A stretch of DNA of 37,854 nt from Desulfotignum sp. (GTDB lineage Bacteria > Desulfobacterota > Desulfobacteria > Desulfobacterales > Desulfobacteraceae): the NCBI GenBank assembly GCA_011389555.1, contig JAABUD010000119.1:1-37854 (forward strand), read 5' to 3'. The notes under the pieces are model-generated. The model ran no database searches. It saw only the letters and a list, made by a program, of their open reading frames with translations, and was not told the origin of the DNA. The position numbers and the translations under genes were made by a program. This document shows positions 1-7,104 of the stretch, piece by piece; the stretch's first letter is position 1, and every line of letters begins with the position of its first letter.

Positions 1-689
1 GTATTGGCGATGGCACTGCCGGAAATGGACCCGAACAGGCCCGAGGCAATGACCGACACTTTGCCGGGACCGCCGATGCGGTGGCCCACTGCTGCCAGGG
101 GCCAGTCAATGAAAAATCTCTGGGCCCCGCATTTTTCCAGAAACGCCCCGAACAACACAAATAAAATCACATAGGTGGCCAGAACACTGGCCATGATGCC
201 GAAAACCCCGTCGCTTTTATAAAAAATGCTGATACACAATTCGGTAAACGGGGCCCCTGCATGGGAAATCAGATCCGGGGCTTTATAGCCGTATACCCCG
301 TACAGCAGGAGAACAACCCCCATTACCACAAAAATATTTCCCACCACCCGTCTGGCCAGCTCCACACCGATGAGCACCCCGACAACGGCAAAAACCATAT
401 CTACCTGGGTTTCCGCACCTGTCCGGTAGTTGATGGTTTCAAACATGATGATCCAGTAACCAATACATGCCACAGACAATACAATCAAAATATAATCAAA
501 TACCCGGCCGATGGTCGTCTTGGATTGATAGAGCAGGAAAACAAGCACATAGGTAATAATTATATATATCCCCCTGTGATACTGGGTGGCCATGGGCTGC
601 ACCACCGCAGCCCATGAATAGAAAAGGACCAGAGTCACTGCGCATATATCAAAAACAATCTGCTCAAATCGATTCAATTTATTGTACAC
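1..689 (-). CDS. TRAP transporter fused permease (DctQM type), 3' end cut off by window
   Basis: Integral-membrane permease of a TRAP transporter, which imports an organic acid using an ion gradient and an extracytoplasmic receptor. I translated it from the minus strand from a GTG at 689, seven bases after an AGGAAGG Shine-Dalgarno; an in-frame TTG just upstream is in a frame that stops at once. About 229 residues are visible. They begin MYNKLNRFEQIVFDICAVTL and show several hydrophobic helices, then FGAFLEKCGAQRFFIDWPLA and GGPGKVSVIASGLFGSISGS, which are hallmarks of the fused 4TM-12TM permeases that pair with TAXI receptors. The TAXI receptor gene lies just upstream on the same strand, which supports this. 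The substrate cannot be read from sequence. The rest of the gene lies beyond base 1. Confidence 0.9.
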   Translation of the reverse strand, partial: MYNKLNRFEQIVFDICAVTLVLFYSWAAVVQPMATQYHRGIYIIITYVLVFLLYQSKTTIGRVFDYILIVLSVACIGYWIIMFETINYRTGAETQVDMVFAVVGVLIGVELARRVVGNIFVVMGVVLLLYGVYGYKAPDLISHAGAPFTELCISIFYKSDGVFGIMASVLATYVILFVLFGAFLEKCGAQRFFIDWPLAAVGHRIGGPGKVSVIASGLFGSISGSAIAN

Positions 690-751
690 AACAAACCTTC
701 CTGTTCTCTAAAATTTTGTCGCGGGCATGCTGTTTTCCAGGGATCACCGGC

Positions 752-786
752 AAAGGCACGGGGATTTTTGCCCCGTGCCTTTTTTC
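752..786. terminator. Hairpin between TAXI receptor and permease genes
   Basis: A perfect stem AAAGGCACGGGG / CCCCGTGCCTTT with a 7-base loop lies between the receptor stop and the permease start. Read on the plus strand it is followed by a T-run, but no plus-strand gene needs it. Read in the operon direction it has only three U residues after the stem. I infer partial termination or 3'-end protection of the receptor mRNA, as is common where a transporter binding protein must be made in excess over its permease. Confidence 0.65.
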
Positions 787-813
787 ATACGATGATGACG
801 GATGGTACTTAGG

Positions 814-1776
814 TTACATTACCCCTTTTTCTTTCCAGAATTTTTCAGCGCCAGGATGAAACGGGGTGACAATCCCGGTGGGACCATTTTTGATGGACAT
901 GTTTTTAAAGGTGCTTTTCTGTTCCAGCATATGGGCAAGGCCTTCTTTTGTAAAAATGGCGGAAAGCATTTCATAAACCGCATCTGCCGAAACATCTTTA
1001 TTGGCAACCCAGAGGGCGGAATCCTGAAAAGAGGGAACGTCATAATCCACTCCTTTGTAGGTGTTCGCAGGCACCGTCAACTTGGCAAAATAAGGATATT
1101 CCTTATAAAAATCCGTGGCTTTGGCATCCGCTCCCAGATCAACCATGGCAATATCATTGGTCTGGGCAGCCATTATAACCGCACCGGAAGGAAACGCCGT
1201 GAACAGCCAGAAAGCGTCCAGCTGGTTGTTGCCGAATGCCTGGGCTGCATCATTATATCCCATGGCATTTCTTTCAATCTTGTCCCACACCCCCATGTGG
1301 GTGAAAAAAAGTTCACAGTTGGCAAATGCGCCGGAACCGGCATTGCCCACACCGACTTTTTTACCCACCAGGTCTTTTGTGCTTTTAATGCCGGAGTCGG
1401 CACGCACAATCAGCTGGGCCGGGGCACCGTATAACCAGGCGACCGCCATCACATTTTCGTACTTGGTGGTATCGTTTTTCATCCGGCCGTTGCGGCCCAG
1501 ATACACATGACCGGAATACACCACGCTCATATGCTGCCGGCCGGCATTGGTTTTCCGCAGATTTTCCACAGAGCCGGCGGATGACTGTGCCTGTACCCGG
1601 TAATCAGCCATCTCTTTAATGGGTTTGTACACCTGGATGGCATTGGCCACCACCTGAAACGTCCCGCCGGCAGGTCCGCCGCCGAACACGATTCTGTCCT
1701 TGGCAAAGGCCGAGTGGCAGAACGCCATGGAAACAATGGCAATAAACCCGATGAATAATAGATGTCTTGCTTTCAT
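814..1776 (-). CDS. TAXI family TRAP transporter solute receptor
   Basis: Periplasmic substrate-binding protein of 320 residues for the adjacent TRAP permease. The start chosen is the ATG of MKARHLLFIGFIAIV because an AAGGAGG Shine-Dalgarno lies seven bases upstream; a longer reading from 1827 has no such site. The N-terminus is a clear Sec signal peptide ending near AFA-KD. The mature part opens with RIVFGGGPAGGTFQVVANAI, the typical TAXI opening (GGxxGGT followed by a helix), and contains SSAGSVENL and LVGKKVGVGNAGSGA, both standard for the family. TAXI receptors bind small carboxylates such as glutamate or 2-oxoglutarate, but the ligand here is unknown. It is transcribed ahead of the permease with a stem-loop between them. 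Confidence 0.93.
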   Translation of the reverse strand: MKARHLLFIGFIAIVSMAFCHSAFAKDRIVFGGGPAGGTFQVVANAIQVYKPIKEMADYRVQAQSSAGSVENLRKTNAGRQHMSVVYSGHVYLGRNGRMKNDTTKYENVMAVAWLYGAPAQLIVRADSGIKSTKDLVGKKVGVGNAGSGAFANCELFFTHMGVWDKIERNAMGYNDAAQAFGNNQLDAFWLFTAFPSGAVIMAAQTNDIAMVDLGADAKATDFYKEYPYFAKLTVPANTYKGVDYDVPSFQDSALWVANKDVSADAVYEMLSAIFTKEGLAHMLEQKSTFKNMSIKNGPTGIVTPFHPGAEKFWKEKGVM

Positions 1777-1944
1777 ACAATCCTCCTTGTTGATGGGGTT
1801 AAAAAACGAACTGCGATATATATGCATACTACCCTACCAACACGAATGTAAAGGATCAATTGGAAGATTTCTGATTTTTCTGTAATAATTTTTCTTACAA
1901 ACAAAAGAAAAGCAGCATGAAAAAGGAATGCGGTTTTCCGGGGA

Positions 1945-2613
1945 TCATGACGGGTTTCCGGGGATTACCTGATCGATGCCGGTAAAAAGACGGGAAAACC
2001 GTTTGCCGTTTCGGGAATGGGTTGTGTAATAATTCAAACAAATGTCAACGATTGTCAGCACCTGGTCGTGGGAATGCAGGCCAGGCATTTCCATGGCCAG
2101 CCGGGGATGACGGCCCAGACGTCCCCCCAGCAGGACACGGAACCCGGACTGAACCGGTTCAAGGGTCTGGCCCGGGCAGACGTCAATACACTTACCGCAT
2201 CGCTGGCATCGATGCATATCGATGACTGGATCTCTGTCACAGCCCGGCATGTCTGTCAACCGGATCGCCTGATCCGGACACGCCTGAACACAGGCGCTGC
2301 AGCCCGTACAGCCGGTATCTCCCACCCCGGGGACCACGGCACCGATGATACCGATATCTGCGATCTGGGGGCGGGAACAGGCATTGGGGCAATCACTGAG
2401 CGCAACGCAAAATTGTTGATGGGGCCGGATATCCCCTTTTGTTGACGCTTTGAGAAATTCCAACAGATCCGCCTGTTTCAACAAAACGGTCACCTGTTTG
2501 GCAAGATCCGCAGTGGCCAAAGCAACATGGGGGCACCCGCGACTGCCGGAACAGACGGACACATCATATCCGGTCACCGGCTTTTTTCGGCCGGTCCCGG
2601 TCATCTTTGTCAT
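1945..2613 (-). CDS. Mini siroheme reductase-like protein with two [4Fe-4S] clusters (COG2221 type)
   Basis: A 222-residue redox protein combining a short sulfite/nitrite reductase half-domain with a bacterial ferredoxin domain. C21-x5-C27 and C75-x3-C79 match the siroheme-[4Fe-4S] binding pattern of sulfite reductases (C-x5-C...C-x3-C). They are followed by two ferredoxin motifs, C102-x2-C-x2-C-x3-C112 and C136-x2-C-x2-C-x3-C146. It is much shorter than DsrA or DsrB (about 400 residues) and lacks their N-terminal half, so it resembles small AsrC-like proteins. The start at ATG 2613 overlaps the stop of the upstream iron-sulfur gene as ATGA, indicating translational coupling; a longer reading frame from 2715 lies inside that gene. 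Substrate and partner are unknown. Assimilatory sulfite or nitrite reduction, or a sensor-type redox role, are all possible. Confidence 0.8.
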   Translation of the reverse strand: MTKMTGTGRKKPVTGYDVSVCSGSRGCPHVALATADLAKQVTVLLKQADLLEFLKASTKGDIRPHQQFCVALSDCPNACSRPQIADIGIIGAVVPGVGDTGCTGCSACVQACPDQAIRLTDMPGCDRDPVIDMHRCQRCGKCIDVCPGQTLEPVQSGFRVLLGGRLGRHPRLAMEMPGLHSHDQVLTIVDICLNYYTTHSRNGKRFSRLFTGIDQVIPGNPS

Positions 2614-3356
2614 GAAAGGATCTCTCCCCGGGCACTGATGGTGACCTGTGAAAACAAAATATCCATACCGCTGTTTTCCAGTGCTTTCTGAATAATATGG
2701 GGAAGTCCGGAACAACAGGGTACTTCCATGATCACCGCGGTGATGCTTTTAATCCCTGATTTTTTGAACACGTCCGTCAATTTGTCCACATATTCCTGGG
2801 AATCATCGAATTTGGGGCAGCCGATCATGACGGCCCGGCCCGCCAGAAAATCCTTGTGAAACGAGGGATAGGCCACCGGCACACAATCGGCTGCAATGAC
2901 CAGATCCGCGTCTTTTAAAAACGGTGCTCCGGCCGGTACCAACCGGATCTGAACCGGCCAGTGACCCAAGGCTGACGGCCCATCCGAACCGGTCGTTCGG
3001 GGCTGATTGGCACAGTCACACGACGTGTCGGAAAACGTTTTCAGGGCAGCAGACGGGCAGCCGCCGGAAATGACCGATTTTCCCCGGCCTGTCGATTTTT
3101 TTTCGTCAGCCTGTTGTTTGAGCAGTTCATGGACAGCCGCTTCATCAAATTCTTCGGCCTCTCTTTCCACAATATGCAATGCGTCCCGGGGGCAGTCACC
3201 CAGACAGGCCCCTAAGCCGTCACAATATTTGTCCGCAATGACCCGTGCCTTGCCATTCACGATCTGAATGGCGCCTTCTGCACAGGAAGGAATACAATTG
3301 CCGCAACCATCACATTTTTCATCATCGATTTCAATAATTTTTCTGAGCACTTTCAT
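2610..3356 (-). CDS. 4Fe-4S ferredoxin-domain protein, middle gene of redox operon
   Basis: A cytoplasmic protein of 248 residues. It opens with a ferredoxin-type site, C15-x2-C18-x2-C21-x3-C25, and a second, variant site, C45-x5-C51-x3-C55 (CDGLGACLGDCP). A longer C-terminal domain has further cysteines at 100, 113, 115, 158, 180 and the pair 214-215. This architecture is recurrent in anaerobes and is usually annotated only as 4Fe-4S binding protein; I know it beside redox-stress genes such as hcp in other species, but no hcp is visible here. The gene lies 46 bases after the HD-domain gene and overlaps the next gene by four bases, so the three form one operon. An electron-transfer or cluster-scaffold role for the siroheme-type protein is inferred. 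The precise function is unknown. Confidence 0.8.
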   Translation of the reverse strand: MKVLRKIIEIDDEKCDGCGNCIPSCAEGAIQIVNGKARVIADKYCDGLGACLGDCPRDALHIVEREAEEFDEAAVHELLKQQADEKKSTGRGKSVISGGCPSAALKTFSDTSCDCANQPRTTGSDGPSALGHWPVQIRLVPAGAPFLKDADLVIAADCVPVAYPSFHKDFLAGRAVMIGCPKFDDSQEYVDKLTDVFKKSGIKSITAVIMEVPCCSGLPHIIQKALENSGMDILFSQVTISARGEILS

Positions 3357-3402
3357 GATCTTATTCCTTTTTTATTTTATCTGTTTTACAGGGTCTTTGT
3401 TG

Positions 3403-4137
3403 TCATCCGTGTTGAATCAATGTCTGTCCGGCCAGTTCTTTTCCGGCATCCGTCAGATAAATGGTATCGATTTTCCGAACCAGGGTGTCTGAATCGATCT
3501 GCTCTTTTCCCTGACAGTCCTGCATATTGGCCAGCATGTCTGCATCATAGAGCACGTTGAAGTTACAGGTTTCCGAATCTTCGGGTTGATGATGGCGTGA
3601 AATGATATCGCACACCTCGTTGATCAGCGCTTCTTTGGCCCCCAGATCCTCCAGAATTTTTCGGGCCACTGGCGGGCCTTCGATCTGTTGATATTTTGCC
3701 TCGGCAGATCCATATTTTTCTTCCGCATTTTTGATCCCGATATCATGGAGATACGCTGCACAAAGAACCACGGCCAAATCGGCTTTTTCTTTTTTTCCAA
3801 TTTTTTCCGCATACCGGGCCACCCGTCCGGCATGGCCGATCCGTTTGAAATCCCTACCAAAATATTGTTTCATCTTCACCGCCACCCGGTCCTTTAACAG
3901 ATCCTCCTGCAGGCCCACAAACTCTTCCGGCAAGGTGCCCAGACATTGTTCCGCAAACTTGCAGTAGGCGGCACAACCGAAATCCATTTTCGGATTCACG
4001 ATCTTTTGGCTGCAACCGCCGCATCGACGGGTGGCATCATCCTTGAAAAATTCCATCAGATGCCCGCATTCCGGGCATTTGGTTTCAAAAATTGCATTCT
4101 GGTCCCAATACTGGGTATCTTGTCCCGGACATTTCAT
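3403..4137 (-). CDS. HD-domain phosphohydrolase with N-terminal zinc ribbon
   Basis: A 244-residue protein. The first 70 residues are cysteine-rich (CPECGHL, RRCGGC, CAAYCKFAEQC), consistent with one or two zinc or iron-sulfur sites. The rest is an HD hydrolase domain: IGHAGRVARYAEKI supplies the first His, AAYLHDIG the HD pair, and DIISRHH and DADML complete the metal-binding set. HD domains of this sort hydrolyse phosphate esters or nucleotides, but the substrate cannot be deduced. It is the first gene of the minus-strand operon with the iron-sulfur and siroheme-type genes, and it is divergent from a Crp/Fnr regulator with an FNR-like box in the shared intergenic region. That suggests a redox-responsive operon, which is inference. 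Confidence 0.82.
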   Translation of the reverse strand: MKCPGQDTQYWDQNAIFETKCPECGHLMEFFKDDATRRCGGCSQKIVNPKMDFGCAAYCKFAEQCLGTLPEEFVGLQEDLLKDRVAVKMKQYFGRDFKRIGHAGRVARYAEKIGKKEKADLAVVLCAAYLHDIGIKNAEEKYGSAEAKYQQIEGPPVARKILEDLGAKEALINEVCDIISRHHQPEDSETCNFNVLYDADMLANMQDCQGKEQIDSDTLVRKIDTIYLTDAGKELAGQTLIQHG

Positions 4138-4237
4138 CGGCCACCTTCCTTCATCGGGTTGATTTGTTTATCCATTCATTCACCTGGCAATCTGCTTTAC
4201 ATCCTGATGCAAATCTACTATAAAATGACAGGTAAAA

Positions 4238-4255
4238 CCTTGACCTGAATCAAGG
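4238..4255. promoter_or_regulatory. FNR/Crp-type inverted repeat in divergent intergenic region
   Basis: The sequence CCTTGA-cctgaa-TCAAGG is a perfect 6-bp inverted repeat with a 6-base centre. Its core, TTGAC-ctga-ATCAA, differs from the FNR consensus TTGAT-N4-ATCAA at one base. It lies about 37 bases before the regulator start at 4293 and about 100 bases before the start of the divergent HD-domain gene. I infer it is bound by the adjacent Crp/Fnr protein and controls one or both directions. Confidence 0.6.
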
Positions 4256-4292
4256 GATTCGTATATTTTTTGCAATTTTTTAAAAAGTGTCA

Positions 4293-5009
4293 ATGATTGC
4301 TGATCGTTCAATGGATACAAAAGCCGTGACCGGTATCGATATTTTACAGACCCTTCCCCTTTTTTCCGGGTTATCCGAGGATCTGTTGAAAATCCTTTCC
4401 GGGATTGCCGTCCGCCTGACGTTCAAACGGGGAGACATCATTTTTCACGATGGTGACAAAGGCAATGGAATCTATATTGTCGGTACCGGGAAGATAAAAG
4501 TATTCAAACTGTCACTGGATGGTAGAGAACAAATTCTTCATATTTACGGACCCGGTCACACGTTCGGAGAAGTGCCGGTGTTCCAGGGAAGGAATTTTCC
4601 CGCTTCCGCCATGACTCTGGAACCGTCGGAGATCGTTTTTCTGCCCAGAGACCGGTTTGTGAAACTTATCACCACCACCCCGGCGTTGAGTATGAACATG
4701 CTGGCCGATCTTTCAAAACGGCTGCGGGCCTTCACCATCCAGATCGAAGCGCTGAGCCTCAAGGAAGTGCCGGCCCGGCTGGCTGCCTATATATTGACGT
4801 TGTCCAGAGAACAGAAAAACCCTGTCCGGATCCACCTTCCCATCTCCAAAGCCCAGCTTTCCAACCTTATCGGCACCACACCGGAAACCATCTCCAGAAT
4901 GCTCAAAAAGATGGGGGATACCGGTTTGATAGGGGTTCAGACCCGAACCATCGAAATACGGGACAAAGAAGGTCTGATCGAACTGTCTGAATCCGGCCGG
5001 TTGCAATAA
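4293..5009 (+). CDS. Crp/Fnr family transcriptional regulator
   Basis: A DNA-binding regulator of about 238 residues. It has an N-terminal cyclic-nucleotide-binding-type beta barrel (LPLFSGLSEDLLKIL, then GDIIFHDGDKGNGIYIV and GPGHTFGE), a long dimerisation helix and a C-terminal winged helix-turn-helix whose recognition segment is TTPETISRMLKKM. That segment keeps the E-x2-S-R pattern that reads Fnr-type half sites. There are no cysteines in the N-terminal part, so it is not a [4Fe-4S] Fnr; a haem, nitrosative or metabolite signal is possible. The start is uncertain: GTG 4287, ATG 4293 and ATG 4311 are all in frame and none has a convincing ribosome site. It is divergent from the redox operon and upstream of the aldehyde oxidoreductase, both plausible targets. 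Confidence 0.88.
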   Translation: MIADRSMDTKAVTGIDILQTLPLFSGLSEDLLKILSGIAVRLTFKRGDIIFHDGDKGNGIYIVGTGKIKVFKLSLDGREQILHIYGPGHTFGEVPVFQGRNFPASAMTLEPSEIVFLPRDRFVKLITTTPALSMNMLADLSKRLRAFTIQIEALSLKEVPARLAAYILTLSREQKNPVRIHLPISKAQLSNLIGTTPETISRMLKKMGDTGLIGVQTRTIEIRDKEGLIELSESGRLQ

Positions 5010-5012
5010 TCC

Positions 5013-5040
5013 GTCACACCGGGGTGACAGGCTGCTTTTT
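5013..5040 (+). terminator. Weak hairpin plus T-run after the Crp/Fnr gene
   Basis: GTCAC-accggg-GTGAC forms a five-base-pair stem four bases after the stop codon, and a run of five T follows seven bases later. The stem is short, so termination would be inefficient. The same inverted repeat with a 6-base spacer also has the geometry of a Crp-type operator, and I cannot tell the two apart from sequence. Confidence 0.35.
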
Positions 5041-5183
5041 ATACTGGACTAAAATGCATTGTCATGGCATAAATGAAAGGTACAGATGTTTTGAAATCCG
5101 GGGCACGGGTCACTTCAGATTTGAAACATCATCATAGAAAAAATCACGAATACTGGACAAAACCGTTCAGAAAATCATTGTCA
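5041..5183 (+). repeat. Two copies of a composite motif upstream of the aldehyde oxidoreductase gene
   Basis: ATACTGGAC occurs at 5041-5049 and 5150-5158. Each copy is followed, after an A-rich stretch, by ATTGTCA (5058-5064 and 5177-5183). Distances between the two elements are 17 and 27 bases, differing by one helical turn. No good -10/-35 pair was found here. A regulator-binding role is inferred. Confidence 0.4.
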
Positions 5184-5214
5184 AATGTCCATTAACCTTG
5201 CCAAGGAGGAAAGC

Positions 5215-6942
5215 ATGGGAAAACTGTTGAGAATCAACACAAAAGAAAAAACCTTCAACTTTGAAGAAACACCTGAAACGTATGCCGGTTTAGGCGGAAG
5301 AGCCTTGACATCCAAAATGATTCTGGATGAGGTCCCGGCCACCTGCCATCCTTTGGGAAAAAACAACAAACTCATCTTTGCCCCCGGGGTTTTGTCCGGC
5401 TCCCCGGCCGCAGATTCCGGAAGACTGTCCGCCGGTGCCAAATCTCCTTTGACCGGCGGGATCAAAGAAAGCAACGCCGGTGGCCTGGTGTCCCAGAAAC
5501 TGGCAAAACTGGGGATCACCGCCCTGGTTCTGGAAGGCAAGCCGGAAGATGACGAATACAGCCTGGTGGTGGTGAACAAGGACGGGGTCCAGATTCTGCC
5601 GGCAACCGACCTGGTCAAAAAAGGCAACTATGCGGTCATGGAAACCTTATGGGACAAATACGGCAAGAATGTGGGGGTGCTCAGCATCGGCCAGGCCGGG
5701 GAACAAAGCCTGAAAGGCGCGTCCATCAACCAGGCGGACATGAACGGCCGTCCCGGACGGGCTCATGGCAGAGGCGGACTGGGTGCGGTCATGGGATCCA
5801 AAAAAATCAAAGCCATTGTCGTGGATGACTCCGGCGCCCCCCGGGTGGAAATCAAGGATCCCGAAGCGTTCAAGGCAGCCAATAAACGATGGGTGGAGAT
5901 GCTTCGAAACCATCCGGTCACCGGTGAAGGTTTGCCGGCATTGGGCACGGCCGTGCTGGTGAACGTCATCAACGAAGCCGGGACCCTGCCCACCAAAAAC
6001 TTCCGCTCCGGCCGGTTCGACCATGCCCAGGCCATCTCCGGCGAAGCCATGGCGGAAACCATTGAAAAACGCAACGGGATCACCACCGAGGGCTGTCACC
6101 CCGGATGTGTGATCAAATGCTCGAATGTCTATCACGGCAAAGACGGCAATTACCTGACCTGCGGGTTCGAGTATGAAACCATCTGGGCGTTCGGCGCCCA
6201 TACCACCATCTCGGATATGGACCATATCGCCACCCTGGACAAGCTGTGCGATGACTTCGGGCTGGACACCATTGAAACCGGCGTCACCATCGGGATCGCC
6301 ATGGAGGGCGGCATGATCCCCTGGGGTGACGGCCAGGCCGCCATCGACCTTCTTTCCAAAGTGGGCGAATACGCACCGGAAGGAAAAATCATCGGAAACG
6401 GAGCCTTGTTCACCGGAGATGCCCTGGGCGTGGACCGGGTACCGGTGGTGAAAAAACAGGCCCTGCCGGCATATGATCCAAGAACCTGCAAAGGCGTAGG
6501 CGTCACCTATGCCACCACGCCCATGGGGGCGGACCATACCGCCGGATACGGGGTGACGGCCAACATTCTGAGCGTCGGAGGAACCATCGATCCCCACAAG
6601 AATGAAGGCAACATCGAACTGTCCCAGGGACTTCAGATCGCCACTGCTGCCGTGGATGCGGCCGGCCTGTGCCTGTTCGTGGCCTTTGCGGTGCTGGACA
6701 ATGAAGACGGGCTCCCCACCGTGGCCCAGATGCTCAATGCCAGATACGGCCTGAACCTGACCCCGGATGACATTCTGGAACTGGGAAAATCCATTCTCAG
6801 GAATGAAAAGGAATTCAACAAAAAGGCCGGGTTCACTGAAATCGATGATCAGCTGCCGGAAATGTTCAACGAGCAGGTACCGCCCCATAATGTCAAATGG
6901 GACTTCACCATTGAAGATCTTCAGAAAACCCTGAACTTCTGA
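5215..6942 (+). CDS. Tungsten-type aldehyde:ferredoxin oxidoreductase (AOR family)
   Basis: Catalyses interconversion of aldehydes and carboxylic acids with ferredoxin as electron partner, using a tungstopterin and one [4Fe-4S] cluster; cytoplasmic. The 575-residue length suits the family. N-terminal pterin-binding features are present: GKLLRINTKEKTF, YAGLGGRALTS, GVLSGSPAADSGRLSAGAKS, and GRPGRAHGRGGLGAVMGSKK. Cluster ligands appear as C294, C298, C302 and C486 (DAAGLC). The first pair is C-x3-C, one residue longer than the C-x2-C-x3-C of the classical archaeal enzyme. The start at ATG 5215 has AAGGAGG five bases upstream; an in-frame ATG at 5185 does not. It stands alone between a Crp/Fnr gene and a strong hairpin terminator. 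The aldehyde substrate is unknown, and molybdenum versus tungsten cannot be decided from sequence. Confidence 0.93.
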   Translation: MGKLLRINTKEKTFNFEETPETYAGLGGRALTSKMILDEVPATCHPLGKNNKLIFAPGVLSGSPAADSGRLSAGAKSPLTGGIKESNAGGLVSQKLAKLGITALVLEGKPEDDEYSLVVVNKDGVQILPATDLVKKGNYAVMETLWDKYGKNVGVLSIGQAGEQSLKGASINQADMNGRPGRAHGRGGLGAVMGSKKIKAIVVDDSGAPRVEIKDPEAFKAANKRWVEMLRNHPVTGEGLPALGTAVLVNVINEAGTLPTKNFRSGRFDHAQAISGEAMAETIEKRNGITTEGCHPGCVIKCSNVYHGKDGNYLTCGFEYETIWAFGAHTTISDMDHIATLDKLCDDFGLDTIETGVTIGIAMEGGMIPWGDGQAAIDLLSKVGEYAPEGKIIGNGALFTGDALGVDRVPVVKKQALPAYDPRTCKGVGVTYATTPMGADHTAGYGVTANILSVGGTIDPHKNEGNIELSQGLQIATAAVDAAGLCLFVAFAVLDNEDGLPTVAQMLNARYGLNLTPDDILELGKSILRNEKEFNKKAGFTEIDDQLPEMFNEQVPPHNVKWDFTIEDLQKTLNF

Positions 6943-6969
6943 ATTTGAATGTTTCGCTTCTGAACTCCT

Positions 6970-7003
6970 GCTGCAGGGCGGAAAAATTTTCCCGCCCTGC
7001 AGC
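6970..7003 (+). terminator. Strong hairpin terminator after the aldehyde oxidoreductase gene
   Basis: A perfect 12-bp stem, GCTGCAGGGCGG / CCGCCCTGCAGC, with a 10-base A/T-rich loop begins 28 bases after the stop codon and is followed by GATTTTCT. The U-tract is short, but the stem is very stable. Confidence 0.75.
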
Positions 7004-7104
7004 GATTTTCTGGATTTATCCCGCCTGTTCTGGTATACCTTCAATGCCATATTGAAAACAGCACCACTTCTTTAACACTTAACAGCGAACCATATATATA
7101 GATC

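Noticed and set aside
5114-5125. TTCA-gatt-TGAA inverted repeat upstream of AOR as a second Fnr-type site
   Set aside because: The arms are only four bases and do not match TTGAT/ATCAA, so it is expected by chance.
5647-7050. Long minus-strand open frame of 467 codons opposite the aldehyde oxidoreductase gene
   Set aside because: Its sequence is the antisense shadow of a well-supported AOR gene with GC-rich third positions. It has no recognisable domain or ribosome site.
7040-7056. TTCAAT-gccat-ATTGAA inverted repeat upstream of hisD as an operator
   Set aside because: Short arms in an A/T-rich region, no partner site and no promoter overlap.
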